The notes below the pieces were generated by a model. That model did no database searches, was not told the DNA's origin, and worked only from the letters and a program-made list of their open reading frames with translations. Of a stretch of 64,000 bases of DNA, positions 23,159-34,313 are shown in pieces. The position numbers and the translations under genes are program-made. The stretch lies in assembly GCF_020497125.1 (NCBI RefSeq), contig NC_059075.1, positions 58,733,321 through 58,797,320 on the forward strand, in the 5' to 3' direction. Origin of the DNA: Mauremys mutica. Lineage: Eukaryota; Chordata; Testudines; Geoemydidae. Position 1 is the first letter of the stretch, and each line of letters begins with the position of its first letter.

Positions 23159-23229
23159 TAAAAGCAGCCACAGGACTCTTTGCTGCTTTTACAGATCCAG
23201 ACTAACACGGCTGCCCCTCTGATACTTGA
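23159..23229 (+). mobile_element. PLE insertion, 71 bp, with 12-bp target duplication
   Basis: CACTCACACTTG occurs at 23147-23158 and 23230-23241. Between them lies the last part of PLE family A: CCACAGGACTCTTTGCTGCT, CAGATCCAGACTAACACGGC and the tail CCCCTCTGATACTTGA. The first ten bases TAAAAGCAGC are the exact inverse of GCTGCTTTTA inside the fragment, so the 5' end folds back. Confidence 0.85.
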
Positions 23230-23280
23230 CACTCACACTTGGCATCTTTTTAAACAGATGCAGGTGGTATGACCCTCCAG

Positions 23281-23870
23281 CTCATAATTCAGAGTTTAAG
23301 GCCAGAAGGGACCATTAGATCATCCAGTCTGACCCCCGGTCTAGAACAAGCCATTAAATTTCACCCAGCGCTTGTCTATGCGAGCATTTAGTGGCAAGCT
23401 GAGGTGTGAATCTACCCCCCAGTAGCTGCTGCACACTAACTGTCTGTGTAGAGCCTGCTGATGCACATTAACAGTTAGTGAATACACTTCGATCTGGTCC
23501 CATTTCAAAAAGGACTAGAACAAAACTATAAATGCACATCAGCAGGGTCCACATGGACAATTCATGTGCAGCAAGCTAGTGCTGGATAGATTCGCACTCC
23601 AGCTTGCCACTAATTAACTGTTCACATAGACAAGCCCCAGTTACACTTTACTGACTGCAATAACTTGTGTTTGACTAAACCATATCTTCAGAAAAGGAAT
23701 CCAGTCTTGATTTGAAGACACCAGGGAGAATACACCACTTCCCTTGTCAGTTTGTTCCAATGGTGAATCACCATTCAGTTATGTTGCTGGGGCAGAGCGA
23801 CAAACATCTCTGTTAGAAAAAGAGAGGACTCGAGTTTCCAGAGTTCTGCTAACCTGGCACATTTAATCAG
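23281..23870 (-). mobile_element. CR1 LINE 3' end split by a MITE
   Basis: 23281-23364 holds AAGGCCAGAAGGGACCATTA and CATCCAGTCTGACC, the complement of the CR1 3' end. From 23641 the sequence goes on with TAACTTGTGTTTGACTAAA, CCAGTCTTGATTTGAAGACA and AGTTTGTTCCAATGG, also CR1. The 268-bp MITE at 23369-23636 separates the parts. No coding frame survives. Confidence 0.8.
23369..23637. mobile_element. Palindromic MITE, Harbinger-like ends
   Basis: Ends CGCTTGTCTATG and CATAGACAAGCC are inverted. Flanking CCAG at 23365-23368 and 23637-23640 gives a 3-4 bp duplication. Inside, TTAGTGGCAAGCTG (left) faces CAGCTTGCCACTAA (right), and GCTGATGCACATT faces ATGCACATCAGC. Thus most of its length is one imperfect palindrome. 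Confidence 0.75.
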
Positions 23871-23879
23871 CACTGTTAA

Positions 23880-24600
23880 AAAATAAAGCCACCGTCATGT
23901 AAATAAAATTTTCTCTTACATTTTTGACCTAGGTAAATATTTTCCAAATATTTAAGAATCTTTTAACTTTTTTCAAATCATTCTATAAAATGGAACAGAG
24001 CACCAAAGGCTGCACAGCTAATCAACAGAAGCCTGTTTAAAATGTAACTTGAAAACTTTAGATGACTTTTAGGCCGTGACCTATGTCATTCAGAGTGCTG
24101 TGTGTGAATGTGCCAAAGAGGCCTGGGCAGCTAAGGAGCAAGAGAAACACTGAGTATCCTTCTCCAGAGTGGTCATCATACATCATGATTGTATAAAATG
24201 CTAACATTGGAACATTTGGCTCTTTTAAGGCACCTGCTGAAGTGTCTGGAATTTGGTGTTTCCCCATCTACGTTTTGGCCTTCGATGTCTTAGATCTAAA
24301 ACAGGTGAAAGAATCTAAACTATTTCTTGATTTGTTAGTTTTATTTCTTGATCTGAGGATTCTCCCTCACCCCCCCCAAGCTGTCTGATTTTTTTTACCT
24401 TTTTTTTTTTTCTGGGCTTTGTGCCCACCAGCAAGTCAGAAGAACTCTTTCAGTGTTGATTTAAAAACCAAGGACATTCACATTCTGAAATCAATAGGTA
24501 ATTGATTCCAGGAGAGCATTCCTCCTTGGTAGAGTCTTAAGACTAGCGATCAGAAGAGAAAGAGTGTGTTGTTATAGGTGAGGCTGGTGGCCCAACACTT
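23880..24600. other. Unannotated stretch
   Basis: Poly-pyrimidine runs near 24367-24412; otherwise nothing recognised. Confidence 0.4.
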
Positions 24601-24604
24601 CCCT

Positions 24605-25030
24605 TTTTTCAGTTACTTATAACTTTGCCAGACTAACTGTTTGGGCTGAAATTTTCCGTGCCAGGTGTCTGCCTCAGGCTAAATTTTTGGGGAAACTTCA
24701 GCCAAAAAGGGTTCAGCCATTTCTGAGACTGAGGCTAGGAAATGATACATTGTTTTCTCCATTTAAAAATTTTCTGGGAACCTTTACTATGGAGCAGGAA
24801 TTTGAAATTTGGCAGCTGGATGGCCTTTGTGTGAGCAATATGCCTTTTGCCATCCTTGCAAAAATCTTCCCAAATTTGACCTTCGAAAAATGGCCTTTCA
24901 CACATAATCAGTAGAGACGACTTAGTATTTAGCAGCTAAATTCCACAAAGATTCCATCCACTGAACATGTTCCAGCCTGGAGCTAGGACTTTCTCTGCAA
25001 TGGTTGCTCTGAGCTGCTGCATGCCAAGGC
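24605..25030. repeat. Interspersed repeat of unknown class, copy 2
   Basis: Matches 13840-14170 in order: CTTATAACTTTGCCAGAC, GTGTCTGCCTCAGGCTAAA, AGTAGAGACGACTTA, CAGCTAAATTCCACAAAG. It is the longer copy. Confidence 0.6.
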
Positions 25031-25139
25031 TGGGCACTGGAACTGAATGCAGGAATACTTTCTCTCCTGTGATCTATATCCTTCCCCCCTTGCTGGACCC
25101 AGGCAATGTGAAGGAGGAAAGTGCCTGATTCAAATGCAG

Positions 25140-25700
25140 AAGGGTCAAGAGACAGACCAATGGGAAAAGGAGCCTGGAGATGGTAGAGAGAGTGAAAATG
25201 GGACAGGAGTTTGGGGTGGGAAGAGACTAAGACTAGGTGGGCCAGGAGACAGGGAGGGAAATGGGAGTGATGGTGGACAGAGAGCCAATGGCAGGGAGAG
25301 GGGAGAGTGGGATTGAATGGGGAGCCAGGTGGGGAGAAGGAGATTGGCTGGGCAAGGAAATTAGAAATGGTAGGGTGTAGGGAGACAGAGGTGCAGGGAA
25401 GGGAGGCAGTTCTGATGAGGAGCCAGTGAGCAGCAGGAGAGCTGGGACTGTCTGGGCAAAGAGATCAGGGATGTGGAGAATTAGATTGGACTAGCAGCCA
25501 AGGGAGGGTAACTGAGACTGGAACCCTGTGGGACTGGATACTGTGTGTGGGGGGGTGCAACTGAAGGATGGGTGAAGAAGAGAAAGATTGGATGAGGAAC
25601 AGTGGGTGGGTACTTGGCCTGGTTGGGCAAAGGGACTGGGAGATGGGGAGACCCCAGCTCGCTAGGAAAGGAGCCTGGGACTTAGAACAAGAAACCTGAG
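25140..25700. repeat. Purine-rich degenerate tandem repeat
   Basis: The motif CTGGGCAAGGAAATTAG/CTGGGCAAAGAGATCAG/TTGGGCAAAGGGACTGG recurs near 25348, 25453 and 25623 in a field of GGGAGA-type purine runs on the plus strand. It directly follows the repeat at 24605 and may be part of it. Confidence 0.55.
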
Positions 25701-25934
25701 TGGTTGAGATTGAGACAGTTTGGAGAGGATGGACAGAAGGGGTCACACTTGGAGTAGAGCAGGCAGAAGAGTCTGTTCACGGTGGAACATACACCCATCG
25801 ATGCCTGGAATGGAACCCAGAATTCCTGAGCATTAACATGCCTCTGCTGACAGCCAATATCTGTGAAACCCACTTGGAAAGTGTTGTATTCCTCTAATGC
25901 TGGTCCAGATAAAGGATGAAATTATTGTTCTCAT

Positions 25935-26208
25935 TAACCTCTGAGGACAGGACAAGATGTAATGGGCTTAAATAGTGGAAAAAGGAGGTTTGGGTTGGAC
26001 ATTAGGAAAAACTTCCTAACTGTCAGGGTGGTTAAGCACTGGAACAAATTGCCGGAGGAGGTTGTGAGATCTCCATCATTGGAAGTTATTAAGCCCAGGT
26101 TAGACAAACATCTGTCAGGAATGATGTAGTTATTACATAGCCCTGCTCTGAGTGCAGGGGACTAGACTAGTTGATCTTTCGAGGTCCCTTCCAGTCCTAC
26201 ACTTCTAT
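25935..26208 (+). mobile_element. CR1 LINE 3' end
   Basis: Shows CR1 ORF2 C-terminal and 3'-UTR sequence: AGGTTTGGGTTGGACATTAG, AAAACTTCCTAACTGTCAGG, GAACAAATTGCCGGAGGAGG, then GAGGTCCCTTCCAGTCCTAC and the terminal TTCTATC. The last 30 bp match the tail of the SINE at 29266-29433. Strongly 5' truncated. Confidence 0.85.
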
Positions 26209-26389
26209 CAGTTACTCCATTAGCAAAAGTCAATTGGCAGAGGACTATGTGGTACATATAAAAGTTCCAGTCCTGCTGACACCCACATGGTTCTTCAATA
26301 TGATGCTATATAATGGCATTTCTTGTTTTTCAGTGAGGCGCTGTGTGAGTCTTTGTGTGTAATTTCCTAGTTTATTTTAAAAAAGCAAT

Positions 26390-27072
26390 GTTTCTTTAAA
26401 AAATCAATGACAAGACAAAACAAAATACTGAATAAGGGCACTTGAAAACTAAAATTCCATTTTGAAAAAAAATTTGAGGTTTTGACATTAGTTTTCATTC
26501 TGCATTGGAACAGAATTCAGACCACTCAAAAATATTTTATGGAAAAAAGATAGAGAGAGAGAGCCAAAACAGCCAATTGCCCAGTGATTAGGGCCTTCCC
26601 TCAAGATGTGGGAGAGCCAGGATCGTGGCCTCGCTCAGCTCCAGGCAATGCAGGGACTTGAATCTGAGGGCATGTCTAAACGTACAGTGCTGCAGCAGTG
26701 CAGCTGCGCCACTGCTGAACATCTGGTGAAGATGCTCTATGCTGATGGGAGAGAGTTCTCCCGTCAGCATAATAAAACTACCTCCACACTGTCCACACTG
26801 GGGTTTAAGTTGGTGTAACTTATGTTGCTCTGAGGGTGGTTTATTCACACTGCTGAGCAACGTAAGTTCTGCAGACATAAGCTGTAGCATAGACATAGAT
26901 GTGGGAACTCAGGCTAAGAGTTTTGACCCGACTTTCAATCCTGAACCCGAAAACTTTTCCTAATGAAAGTTTTGTCAAAGCCAACACGTATCTGCAAACA
27001 TTTTTGGTTTCAACAACTCAGCATTTTCAGATAAAAAAAAATCCATCAGAAAATTCCTGACCAGCTCTAATA
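26390..27072. repeat. AT-rich element split by a MITE, with a tRNA-like module
   Basis: AT-rich arms at 26390-26540 and 26920-27072, the second ending CTGACCAGCTCTAA, belong to the family at 33055 and 3690. The centre at 26573-26628 reads TTGCCCAGTGATTAGGGCC, an A-box-like module like those at 42.7 kb. The MITE at 26668-26898 interrupts it. Confidence 0.5.
26668..26898. mobile_element. Harbinger-type MITE, about 230 bp
   Basis: Left end GGGCATGTCTAAACGTACAG, right end AGCATAGACATA. Internal hairpins: TGCTGATGGGAGAGAG faces CTCCCGTCAGCA, and GTTGCTCTGAG faces CTGAGCAAC. The terminal GTCTA core links it to the other Harbinger MITEs. A target duplication is not clear. Confidence 0.65.
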
Positions 27073-27074
27073 CT

Positions 27075-28220
27075 CACTAGCTGTTCACTAAGTGTGCACT
27101 GAATGAGGCACAGGTTCTGGGGGCAAAAATAATATGTGATCATGTAATTAAAGACTATCATAGTAGATACATACAACACTGCCTAGGCAGCCTTAATTTT
27201 GGCATCTTGAGTGCTTGACTTTGCACTGTTGATCATGTTCTTTTAATGTACTATTTTTAATGTAATATACAGTATAAAGCCACAATATTAACCTTTTTAG
27301 AGATTATGAATGCGAAGCTGTATCACCTTTACATTTTCAGGAAATAATTAAAAAAAAAGAATATTTAATAGTGATGGTAAAAAGATGGCAAAGAAAAGGT
27401 TGTGTGTGTAATCAGCAATAAAGAATGTGTTTATAATATTAATAGGAACCAAGAGACATCCATTTCCTCAGAAATAAATTAACAGACACGAATGTTGGCC
27501 CTTTAAAGAATCCATGGTTTTAGTATGTCAAAATAATCCACAGTGATCTGGAAAAATATGATCTTGAGGATGAGGAAATATTCCTCAAAGAAAAATATTA
27601 ATCAATACTGCATAAGGAAATGGTCTGTAAAGAAGGCAAGAAAGGGGCTGGTTTTTTTCACGGAAAATAATTCATTTTTGGCAAGCCTCACCAGATGTGC
27701 ATCAATAAGAGCAATAAATGGTGTGGGGTTTCATGTGCACCCAGGGAAAATTATGGACAAGAAGTTGTAGGTCTGATATGATAATGATGGAAAAGCAAGT
27801 TACTATGTTTAGAAATCACAGTAATCCTGGGAAATAATTTTACCAAACATCAGACATCAATCGGTATTAAGGTTATCAACTGCAGAGAGATAGTGTGAGG
27901 ATTTCAGTATTCTCTCTGTGGATGGATATGGAGCACATAGCAAAAATTTAACATCTGCTCAAGAAATTCTTACAGCAGTTACTGACTTCACCCTTTATCT
28001 TGTAGCAAACTGCAGCATTATTACCTGGGAATATTTCATAGAAGCCATGTCAGCCAACATTCTATATTTTAACAGAGAACACGCTAGGGGTATTTTCATT
28101 TAAAATTGTGTTCTATGTGTCCATAAATGAGTTTTGATACAATATACATTGAATTTTAAATTGATATGCAATTGACTTTTTGATCATGCTAGAGCTAAAA
28201 TATGGTCTGATTTTAACACA
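27075..28220. other. Unannotated AT-rich stretch
   Basis: No recognisable feature. Confidence 0.45.
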
Positions 28221-28224
28221 TTTG

Positions 28225-28452
28225 CACTTTTATAGCACTTTTCATCCAGAGATAAAGTGCTTTACAAACATTAATTACATAATCATTTCAGCACTCCTTT
28301 GAGATAGGAATTATTATTATAACCATTTACAGATGAAGAAACTGAGGCACAGAAAGTTTAAGTGATTAACCCAAAGTTGCACAGTGAGTCAGTGAGAGAG
28401 TATGGGGTTGTGCGTTGTATTTCCCAGGCCTGTGCTCTAACTACTAGACTGT
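28225..28452 (-). repeat. MIR, nearly full length
   Basis: On the plus strand this reads as the complement of MIR: AAGTGCTTTACAAACATTAA, GATGAAGAAACTGAGGCACAG, TTAACCCAAAGTTGCACAG, then CCAGGCCTGTGCTCTAACTAC at the tRNA-like head. It is the best MIR copy in the window. Confidence 0.85.
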
Positions 28453-28492
28453 AAAATAGTGACAGTGCATGCTAGAGCTCCTCCTTAGTGTT

Positions 28493-28610
28493 TTTGAGAG
28501 CTGGTTAGAGAACAGATTTTCCTCTCCATGGAAAATTTCAGTGAAACAAAAACTTTTCAGTGATCTTTTCCATGATACTTTTGATGATGAAGAATCAAAA
28601 AAAACCAATT
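28493..28610. repeat. AT-rich element fragment
   Basis: Begins GAGAGCTGGTTAGAGAACAG followed by AAAATTTC-type blocks, as in the family at 33055. Confidence 0.5.
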
Positions 28611-28654
28611 AGCCTCGAGTGACAAATTTCAATTTAAAAAATCAAGCATTTCTA

Positions 28655-28810
28655 TTTGGAAATGCTGCCACAGTGTCTGATGAGAGTTGTAGTTCAAGTG
28701 CCTTGTGCTTTCATTCTCCTTTATGGCCCAGGACTACATCTTCCATGATGCACATTGGTCTCTCTTTTTGTGTGTCACTATATTACAACTCCCATGATGC
28801 AGTCTGACTA
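28655..28810. repeat. Short element with ACTCCCATGATGCA-type ends
   Basis: TGATGAGAGTTGTAGTTC at left faces TTACAACTCCCATGATGCA at right, with a second internal copy ACTACATCTTCCATGATGCA. The inverted arrangement suggests a small DNA transposon. Confidence 0.5.
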
Positions 28811-28834
28811 GTGAACCTGGGCCCACAGAGGAGA

Positions 28835-29264
28835 ATGGAGACAGGAGGCACACAAAGTACAACTCTCATATTAGGTTCCAAAACTGTTGAAGTAAAGTGT
28901 GTCAACTGAATCGAGGTGAGCCTCAGGACTAACTCAAACAGCATATAGAATAATGAGCATCCTTGAAGCTAGGCTATTTTTTTTTTTTTTTTACTGTCTG
29001 GCCCTGAGGATTTACAAAGACAAAGAAACCCCAAGATGAGTGCCTGAAGGGGGAACCTCCGGGGATAAGAGACAATAGTCTGTAACTGCATAAAAAAAAT
29101 AAAAAGAGGAGACCAGATTTTATCCTTCACCAAGGAGAGATGCTGACAGTGTGATTGTCCCATGAGAAGAGGGTCACAGCCTGCCTGGAAGTAAAGCTCT
29201 GGTGAGCAATACTTTAGACATGAAAGTATCTTGCTAATTAAGTTGAGGCTCTAGAATAATATAT
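28835..29264. other. Unannotated stretch
   Basis: Contains a T run at 28978-28992; nothing else recognised. Confidence 0.4.
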
Positions 29265-29265
29265 T

Positions 29266-29433
29266 GAGATACACCTATCTCATAGAACTGGAAGGGACCC
29301 TGAGTCCAGCCCCCTGCCTTCACTAGCAGAACCAAGTACTGATTTTGCCCCAGATTCCTAAGTGGCCCCCTGAAGGATTGAACTCACAACCCTGAGTTTA
29401 GCAGGCCAAAGCTCAAACCACTGAGCTATCCCT
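29266..29433 (-). repeat. tRNA-derived SINE with CR1-type tail (tortoise Pol III SINE / Cry type)
   Basis: Read on the minus strand: ATAGCTCAGTGGTTTGAGC (A-box region), TTGTGAGTTCAATCC (B box), the body GGGGGCCACTTAGGAATCTG and GGGGCAAAATCAGTACTTGG, and a tail GGTCCCTTCCAGTTCTATGA that matches CR1 3' ends. The head is tRNA-Lys-like in the known family. This is the strongest single argument for a turtle. The copy is complete or nearly so and moderately diverged. Confidence 0.88.
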
Positions 29434-31366
29434 TATTTTATGTTAGTATTATGTTTCCAATGCTTCTACTTGCTATTGCTTGATCACTGTGCTTTATTAA
29501 ATAAACCTACATTGAATTTCACTATAAACATATCTAAGTGTTGCATGTTACGCAGAGCAGTGATCTGAGGTGGAACTGATGAGCTGGGTGTACTGCTCCT
29601 TTGGGAGCAGCAAATCTGCGAATAACATGAGTTGTCAGTGGATCAGGCATTGGACACTCCAGGGGGATGTTCGGAGATTGGAGCTCGCCTATTGCTAACC
29701 TGTAGAGAGACTGTATGCCTAGCAGCAAATGCTTGTGTTGCCCTTGGACTGCCCCTCCCTAGGAGGCAAAGGCAAAGGCGTCCTCACACTAAGGGCAGTT
29801 GGAAATGAGGTGCTTCACAACCTTGGCGCCCCCTGGAAGCATCACACAGCAGCCCTAAGGTTTTTATTTCCAACATACCAATTTTCTGTATGTAAGCATT
29901 CAGACTGAATAAAAGGTGCACTTCTAGGGCTCCCAAGGCACTTTTAGCATGAGGCCAAAATGTTTTATTTTGTAGTAAATGTAATTTATAGCTAAAAATA
30001 AGCAACTCTGCCAGCCTTTGTATTTACTGGCTTTTATAGACACCGTTATAATATTACCTATAGCCACTCAGAAAGAATCACTGTATTCTGTAAATGTGCT
30101 GCCAACCAAGTCTGGACTGTAAATACTAAAATTTCACCAAAACAGAGACAATTTCCTAATGTATATAATACTTCTTGGTGATTCAATCATACATAAACTG
30201 ACAACACCACTTCCTAATCTAGAATTACCCTCCCATCCCCTTAAAGAATTGAACAACCTGTGAGGCAGGAAACTTCCTTGAATCAGAAGCCTCGGTTCTG
30301 ACCTCACACCACATGCAAATCAGGAATAACACCCCTATAATTAATAGAGTTCTAAAAGTCATTAGTGAGTGCAGGTTCCTAGGGGTTTATTTAGATTTCC
30401 CTGGTTATTGCAAAGGCTTCAGAGCCTCAGGTAAGTTAACCCCAACCATGGAAAAAGCACACTGTGACTATCATACTTGGAACTCAAGGACTGCTGGGTG
30501 TGAGAGGGGGAGAGAACACAAACCAAGGCATTTGCTTCTCTAGAGCACCTTCTTTCAAGAGCTGCAAATTCCTCTCTCACGAACCTTGAACAACTTCATG
30601 TATCCAAAGCCATAGAGACCTCTCTTGGGATTTATGTAACTAACTTGAGTAAAACTTTATGGTTATAAAATAAAAGCAACAACCCCAGCTGGATACAGCA
30701 GATTGATTCAAAATTCAGTATTGACTTTAAAACCACTTACGGGTCTAAAGCCATTTTATTATGGTGTTCTAGGGCTATTCCTGCCAAACCCAACCTCCCT
30801 TCTATCTTTTAAAAAAGAAAAGCAAAAATATATCCCTTCTTTTGGCCTGAGTTTTCTCAGGCTTAGTATAAGGGTATGGTTAGTCCTCAGGGAGCACTGG
30901 CTGATTGACATGAGGCTGTGTCACATTGTCACAAATAAGAATAAGGGAAAATCATAGCAGAAATTTAAAAAAATAAAACTTACCAGCTAGAGGAGAGGAA
31001 GATGTAACCTACAGCCGTCAGAAGCAAAATGGCCACCTAACGGCTGCCCTGCTTCTCCCTCCCACATTTAAAGGACCAGCTACAAAACAAGCATGCTGGA
31101 AAAGGTTTTGTAAGAGTGTGCAGTGACAGGAGAGAGTGTTCCTGCTGATTACAGAGAAAGTAGTTTGCACAGAAGAAGGTGAATTCCGACCTTTCTGCAG
31201 GCCAGAGATTTACATAGAAGCCAGGGCTACAACCAGAATTTTCCTGAGGCGGCCCAGAGCACTCCCTTCCATGCCTGGTGCCCTCCCTTATGTCCCTATT
31301 GTGCCCCTAGTGGAAACTGTCCTAGTGGAAACTGTTTTTCTGAGTTAGAACCTGAGATGTTTGAGA
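29434..31366. other. Unannotated stretch with a 15-bp tandem duplication
   Basis: CCTAGTGGAAACTGT is repeated exactly twice at 31306-31335. The rest shows nothing I recognise. Confidence 0.45.
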
Positions 31367-32288
31367 TACAGTAACTCCTCACTTAAAGTCATCCCAGTTA
31401 ACGTTGTTTTGTTGTTATGTTGCTGATCAATTAGAGAACATATTCGTTTAAACCTGTGCAATGCTCCCTTATAATGTTGTTTGGCAGCCGCCCTGCTTTT
31501 TCCCTGTGTGGCAGCTGCCCAGCAGGCTATCAATTGCCAGCAGTTCAGCTGTCCCTCCCCTCACTGCCATGTGCTGTTCCTGCCCTCTGCCTTGGAGCTG
31601 CTCTCAGGAGCCTCCCGCTTGCTTGCAGGGGAGGGGGAGGGGAAGAGGGGTACTAATGTCAGGGTGTCCCCCTACCCCCTGCTCCTGCCTCCCACTTACC
31701 CCATCTCCATAGAGCAGTGGGGGGCCATGACAAGGTTCAGGACGGAGGGAGCTTGCTAGCAGCAGCTGCTGACTCAACTTGCTGATGTACTTAAAAAGGC
31801 AATGAACTTAGAGTGGCATCAGCGTACTTAAAGGGGCAATGCACATCTCTCTCTATCTCTCTTATACACAGGATGTGTGTTTCTGTCTCTATCTGCATGC
31901 TGTCTCCCCTCCCTCCATTTGTGCTGTCTTGTAGAGTGTGAGGCTACATTAACAACAATGTATTAAAGCTTGAGGGCTCAGCCGAGTGCTAGTTCATCAT
32001 TCAGCACTAAAGCATTCCCTGGGAAATATTGCACCCTCTAACTCCACCACCTCAACCAATCTTCACAATCATCATGGCTGTGTGCAGTATTAAATTGTTT
32101 GTTTAAAATGTATACTGTGTGTATGTACATATAATGTCTTTTGTCTGGTGGAAAAAATTCCCTGGAACCTAACCCCCCCCCCATTTACATTAATTCTTAT
32201 GGGAAAATTGGATTTGCTTAACATCATTTCGCTTAAAGTTGCATTTTTTCAGGAACATAACTACAACATTAAGCGAGGAGTTACTGTA
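31367..32288. mobile_element. Tigger-like non-autonomous element, 0.92 kb
   Basis: The ends CAGTAACTCCTCACTTAA and TTAAGCGAGGAGTTACTG are near-perfect inverted repeats of 18 bp, flanked by TA on both sides (31367-31368, 32287-32288), the Tc1/mariner target. The interior includes a GC-rich part near 31480-31780 and (CTCT)n near 31850, and no transposase. Shadow frames in several phases at 31456-31759 are not genes. Confidence 0.85.
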
Positions 32289-32289
32289 G

Positions 32290-33050
32290 TTGTGTCCTTA
32301 TGTTTTCCTTTGAGATTATGCCACTAATTAGTCTTTGGCGTGCACAGGTGTAACTCCATTGACTTCAAGGGAATTATACCTGATTTATGCTCCGTGACTT
32401 ATAATGAAATTTACTTTGTGAACATTAGATGGCTGAATCCCCATTGTGAAGTATTCAGATCCAGATGACGTGTGTTGAAGTTGTCCTTAATGATCATTAA
32501 GGTATGAGAGCAAACACACTTTATTATTAACTATATTGGTATTAATAATTAATCACAGTCCTCAAGTCGCATTACACTTCACCCATTTTCTAAGTACCTG
32601 CCCATAGTAGTGCTGGATGTTTTTAAAAAATGCTTTACTGTAATGCCAGCCTTTCAGATAAGGCTGACAGGAGGAGAGGCGAAGCCATTGATGGCTTCCT
32701 GCCATTGCATTTCTACATATCCCAGAGTTATCTCTGAGAAATATAATTCTTCAACCTATCATTACCTCAATAAAACTGCACCAAAATAATGCAGGTTTTC
32801 TCAAAATCTAAAATCATCAACAGATGGCATCCAAAATACCCCTGTGGAAGAGTAAAATGTGGGACTGTCAATAGACAGTGAAAGGACTCAGCTGGCAAAT
32901 CTTTTAATCCATATAATCTTCCTCAAAATCAGCAGATGTTATGTGAAGATGGCCAAACCTCATCTACTCTGTCAGTGGGCCAGTCCTGGCTCCATAAATT
33001 AAGCCAAAAAAGAAGGTGATGCAGGAGGGTGAAAGACAGGAGACATATAA
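32290..33050. other. Mostly unannotated stretch
   Basis: 32345-32420 has GTGTAACTCCATTGACTTCA, a fragment of a common turtle MITE. Otherwise nothing. Confidence 0.4.
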
Positions 33051-33054
33051 TTAG

Positions 33055-33300
33055 AGCTGGTCAAAAGAGAGCCAGTCTTTCATGAATTTTTGGGGGAAAA
33101 ATAATTTCATTTTTTAAATTAAAAACTGAAAAGTAACACTGGGGGTTTAAACATCTTTTTTTATTTAAAAAAAATTGGATTTTCATTTAAAACTGGAAAT
33201 TTTCAACCAATGTGAAATGTTTTTGGAAACCATTAACGTTTTTGTCAAAAAGCCACATTTTGTAAAAATGTTTTGATAAAAAAAACATTTAAGATTTCTA
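33055..33300. repeat. AT-rich element with AGAGCTGGTC end
   Basis: Starts TTAGAGCTGGTCAAAAGAG and continues as AT-rich blocks (AAAACTGGAAATTTTC). It is the best left end of this family in the window; the right end is worn. Confidence 0.55.
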
Positions 33301-33304
33301 CTTG

Positions 33305-33940
33305 TGGTTGCCACCTGGATTACATCCAGTAAATAAGTAGCCAATAAAGTACACATAAGAACACATTGGTAATGCAGACTTCTGCCAGGAGATCAATGGA
33401 TGGTTCACATTGTGTCTAGTATTGTTAATCTGGCACACAGCTATCAGTTTTTGTGGGGTTTACAGAATTTATGCAAGGGTTATAGAGCTTAGTCTTAGAG
33501 GATGAGTTTGTTTCAGTGGTACTTCTCTGACAGCGTTTCAGTATTGTTGGTACTTCCATTGTTATTTTAGTCTACACCTATTACATTATGTTTTCCACTT
33601 AGAGAATTCTATTGCATGCTATCAAACCTGATAGCTTGCAACATATTTTAGCATACATTTCTGTTTATGCTTTTACATGCACAAGGGTATTGTATAGCTC
33701 TTTATCCTTTGTTGTCAACATGCAGTATCTATGTAGTTAAATGCCAAATGCTTGCTATTTTATTAGAACCAGTGTCATTTCTACTTATAGAATTTTCGTA
33801 AAATGAGATGGAAAGTCTTGATACTTGGTACTATATGTGAAGGACCTTTTGACTTCCAATATTTACTGATAGATGGATTGTCACATGAAAAACATCCTGA
33901 CATTCTCTTCCCTCCCACCTGAAGAATATATTCTTCTTCA
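33305..33940. other. Unannotated stretch
   Basis: No recognisable feature. Confidence 0.45.
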
Positions 33941-33951
33941 GCTCCTTGACC

Positions 33952-34121
33952 CAGGGGCGGCATGCCGCAGGGGGCGCTCTGCCGGTCGCGGGAACAGCGG
34001 ACCCTCCGCAGGCACATCTGTGGGAGGTCCACCGGAGCCGCAGGACTGGCGACCGGCAGAGCACCCCCCCCCCCAGCGTACCGCTGTGCTTGGGGCAGCA
34101 AAATGGCTAGAGCCGCCCCTG
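33952..34121. mobile_element. hAT MITE, 170 bp, with perfect 8-bp target duplication
   Basis: CCTTGACC at 33944-33951 and 34122-34129 flanks the ends CAGGGGCGG and CTAGAGCCGCCCCTG. Same family as 21989-22281 but shorter, keeping the shared GGACCCTCCGCAGGCA segment. GC-rich and non-coding. Confidence 0.9.
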
Positions 34122-34313
34122 CCTTGACCTCTTCTTGACACCTTTATGAAATTCAATATCCTCCTGTAGCAAGACATGTATGCTTGTCCTTTGCTCTTAA
34201 CGCTCATACTGATTAGTGGTCAAGCACTCTGAAGAGCGCACTTTTGTTTCATTTTTATACTTTTAATGCAGTGAGTAGATTCCTTACTATGATTTTTATT
34301 ACAGTGGTACATG

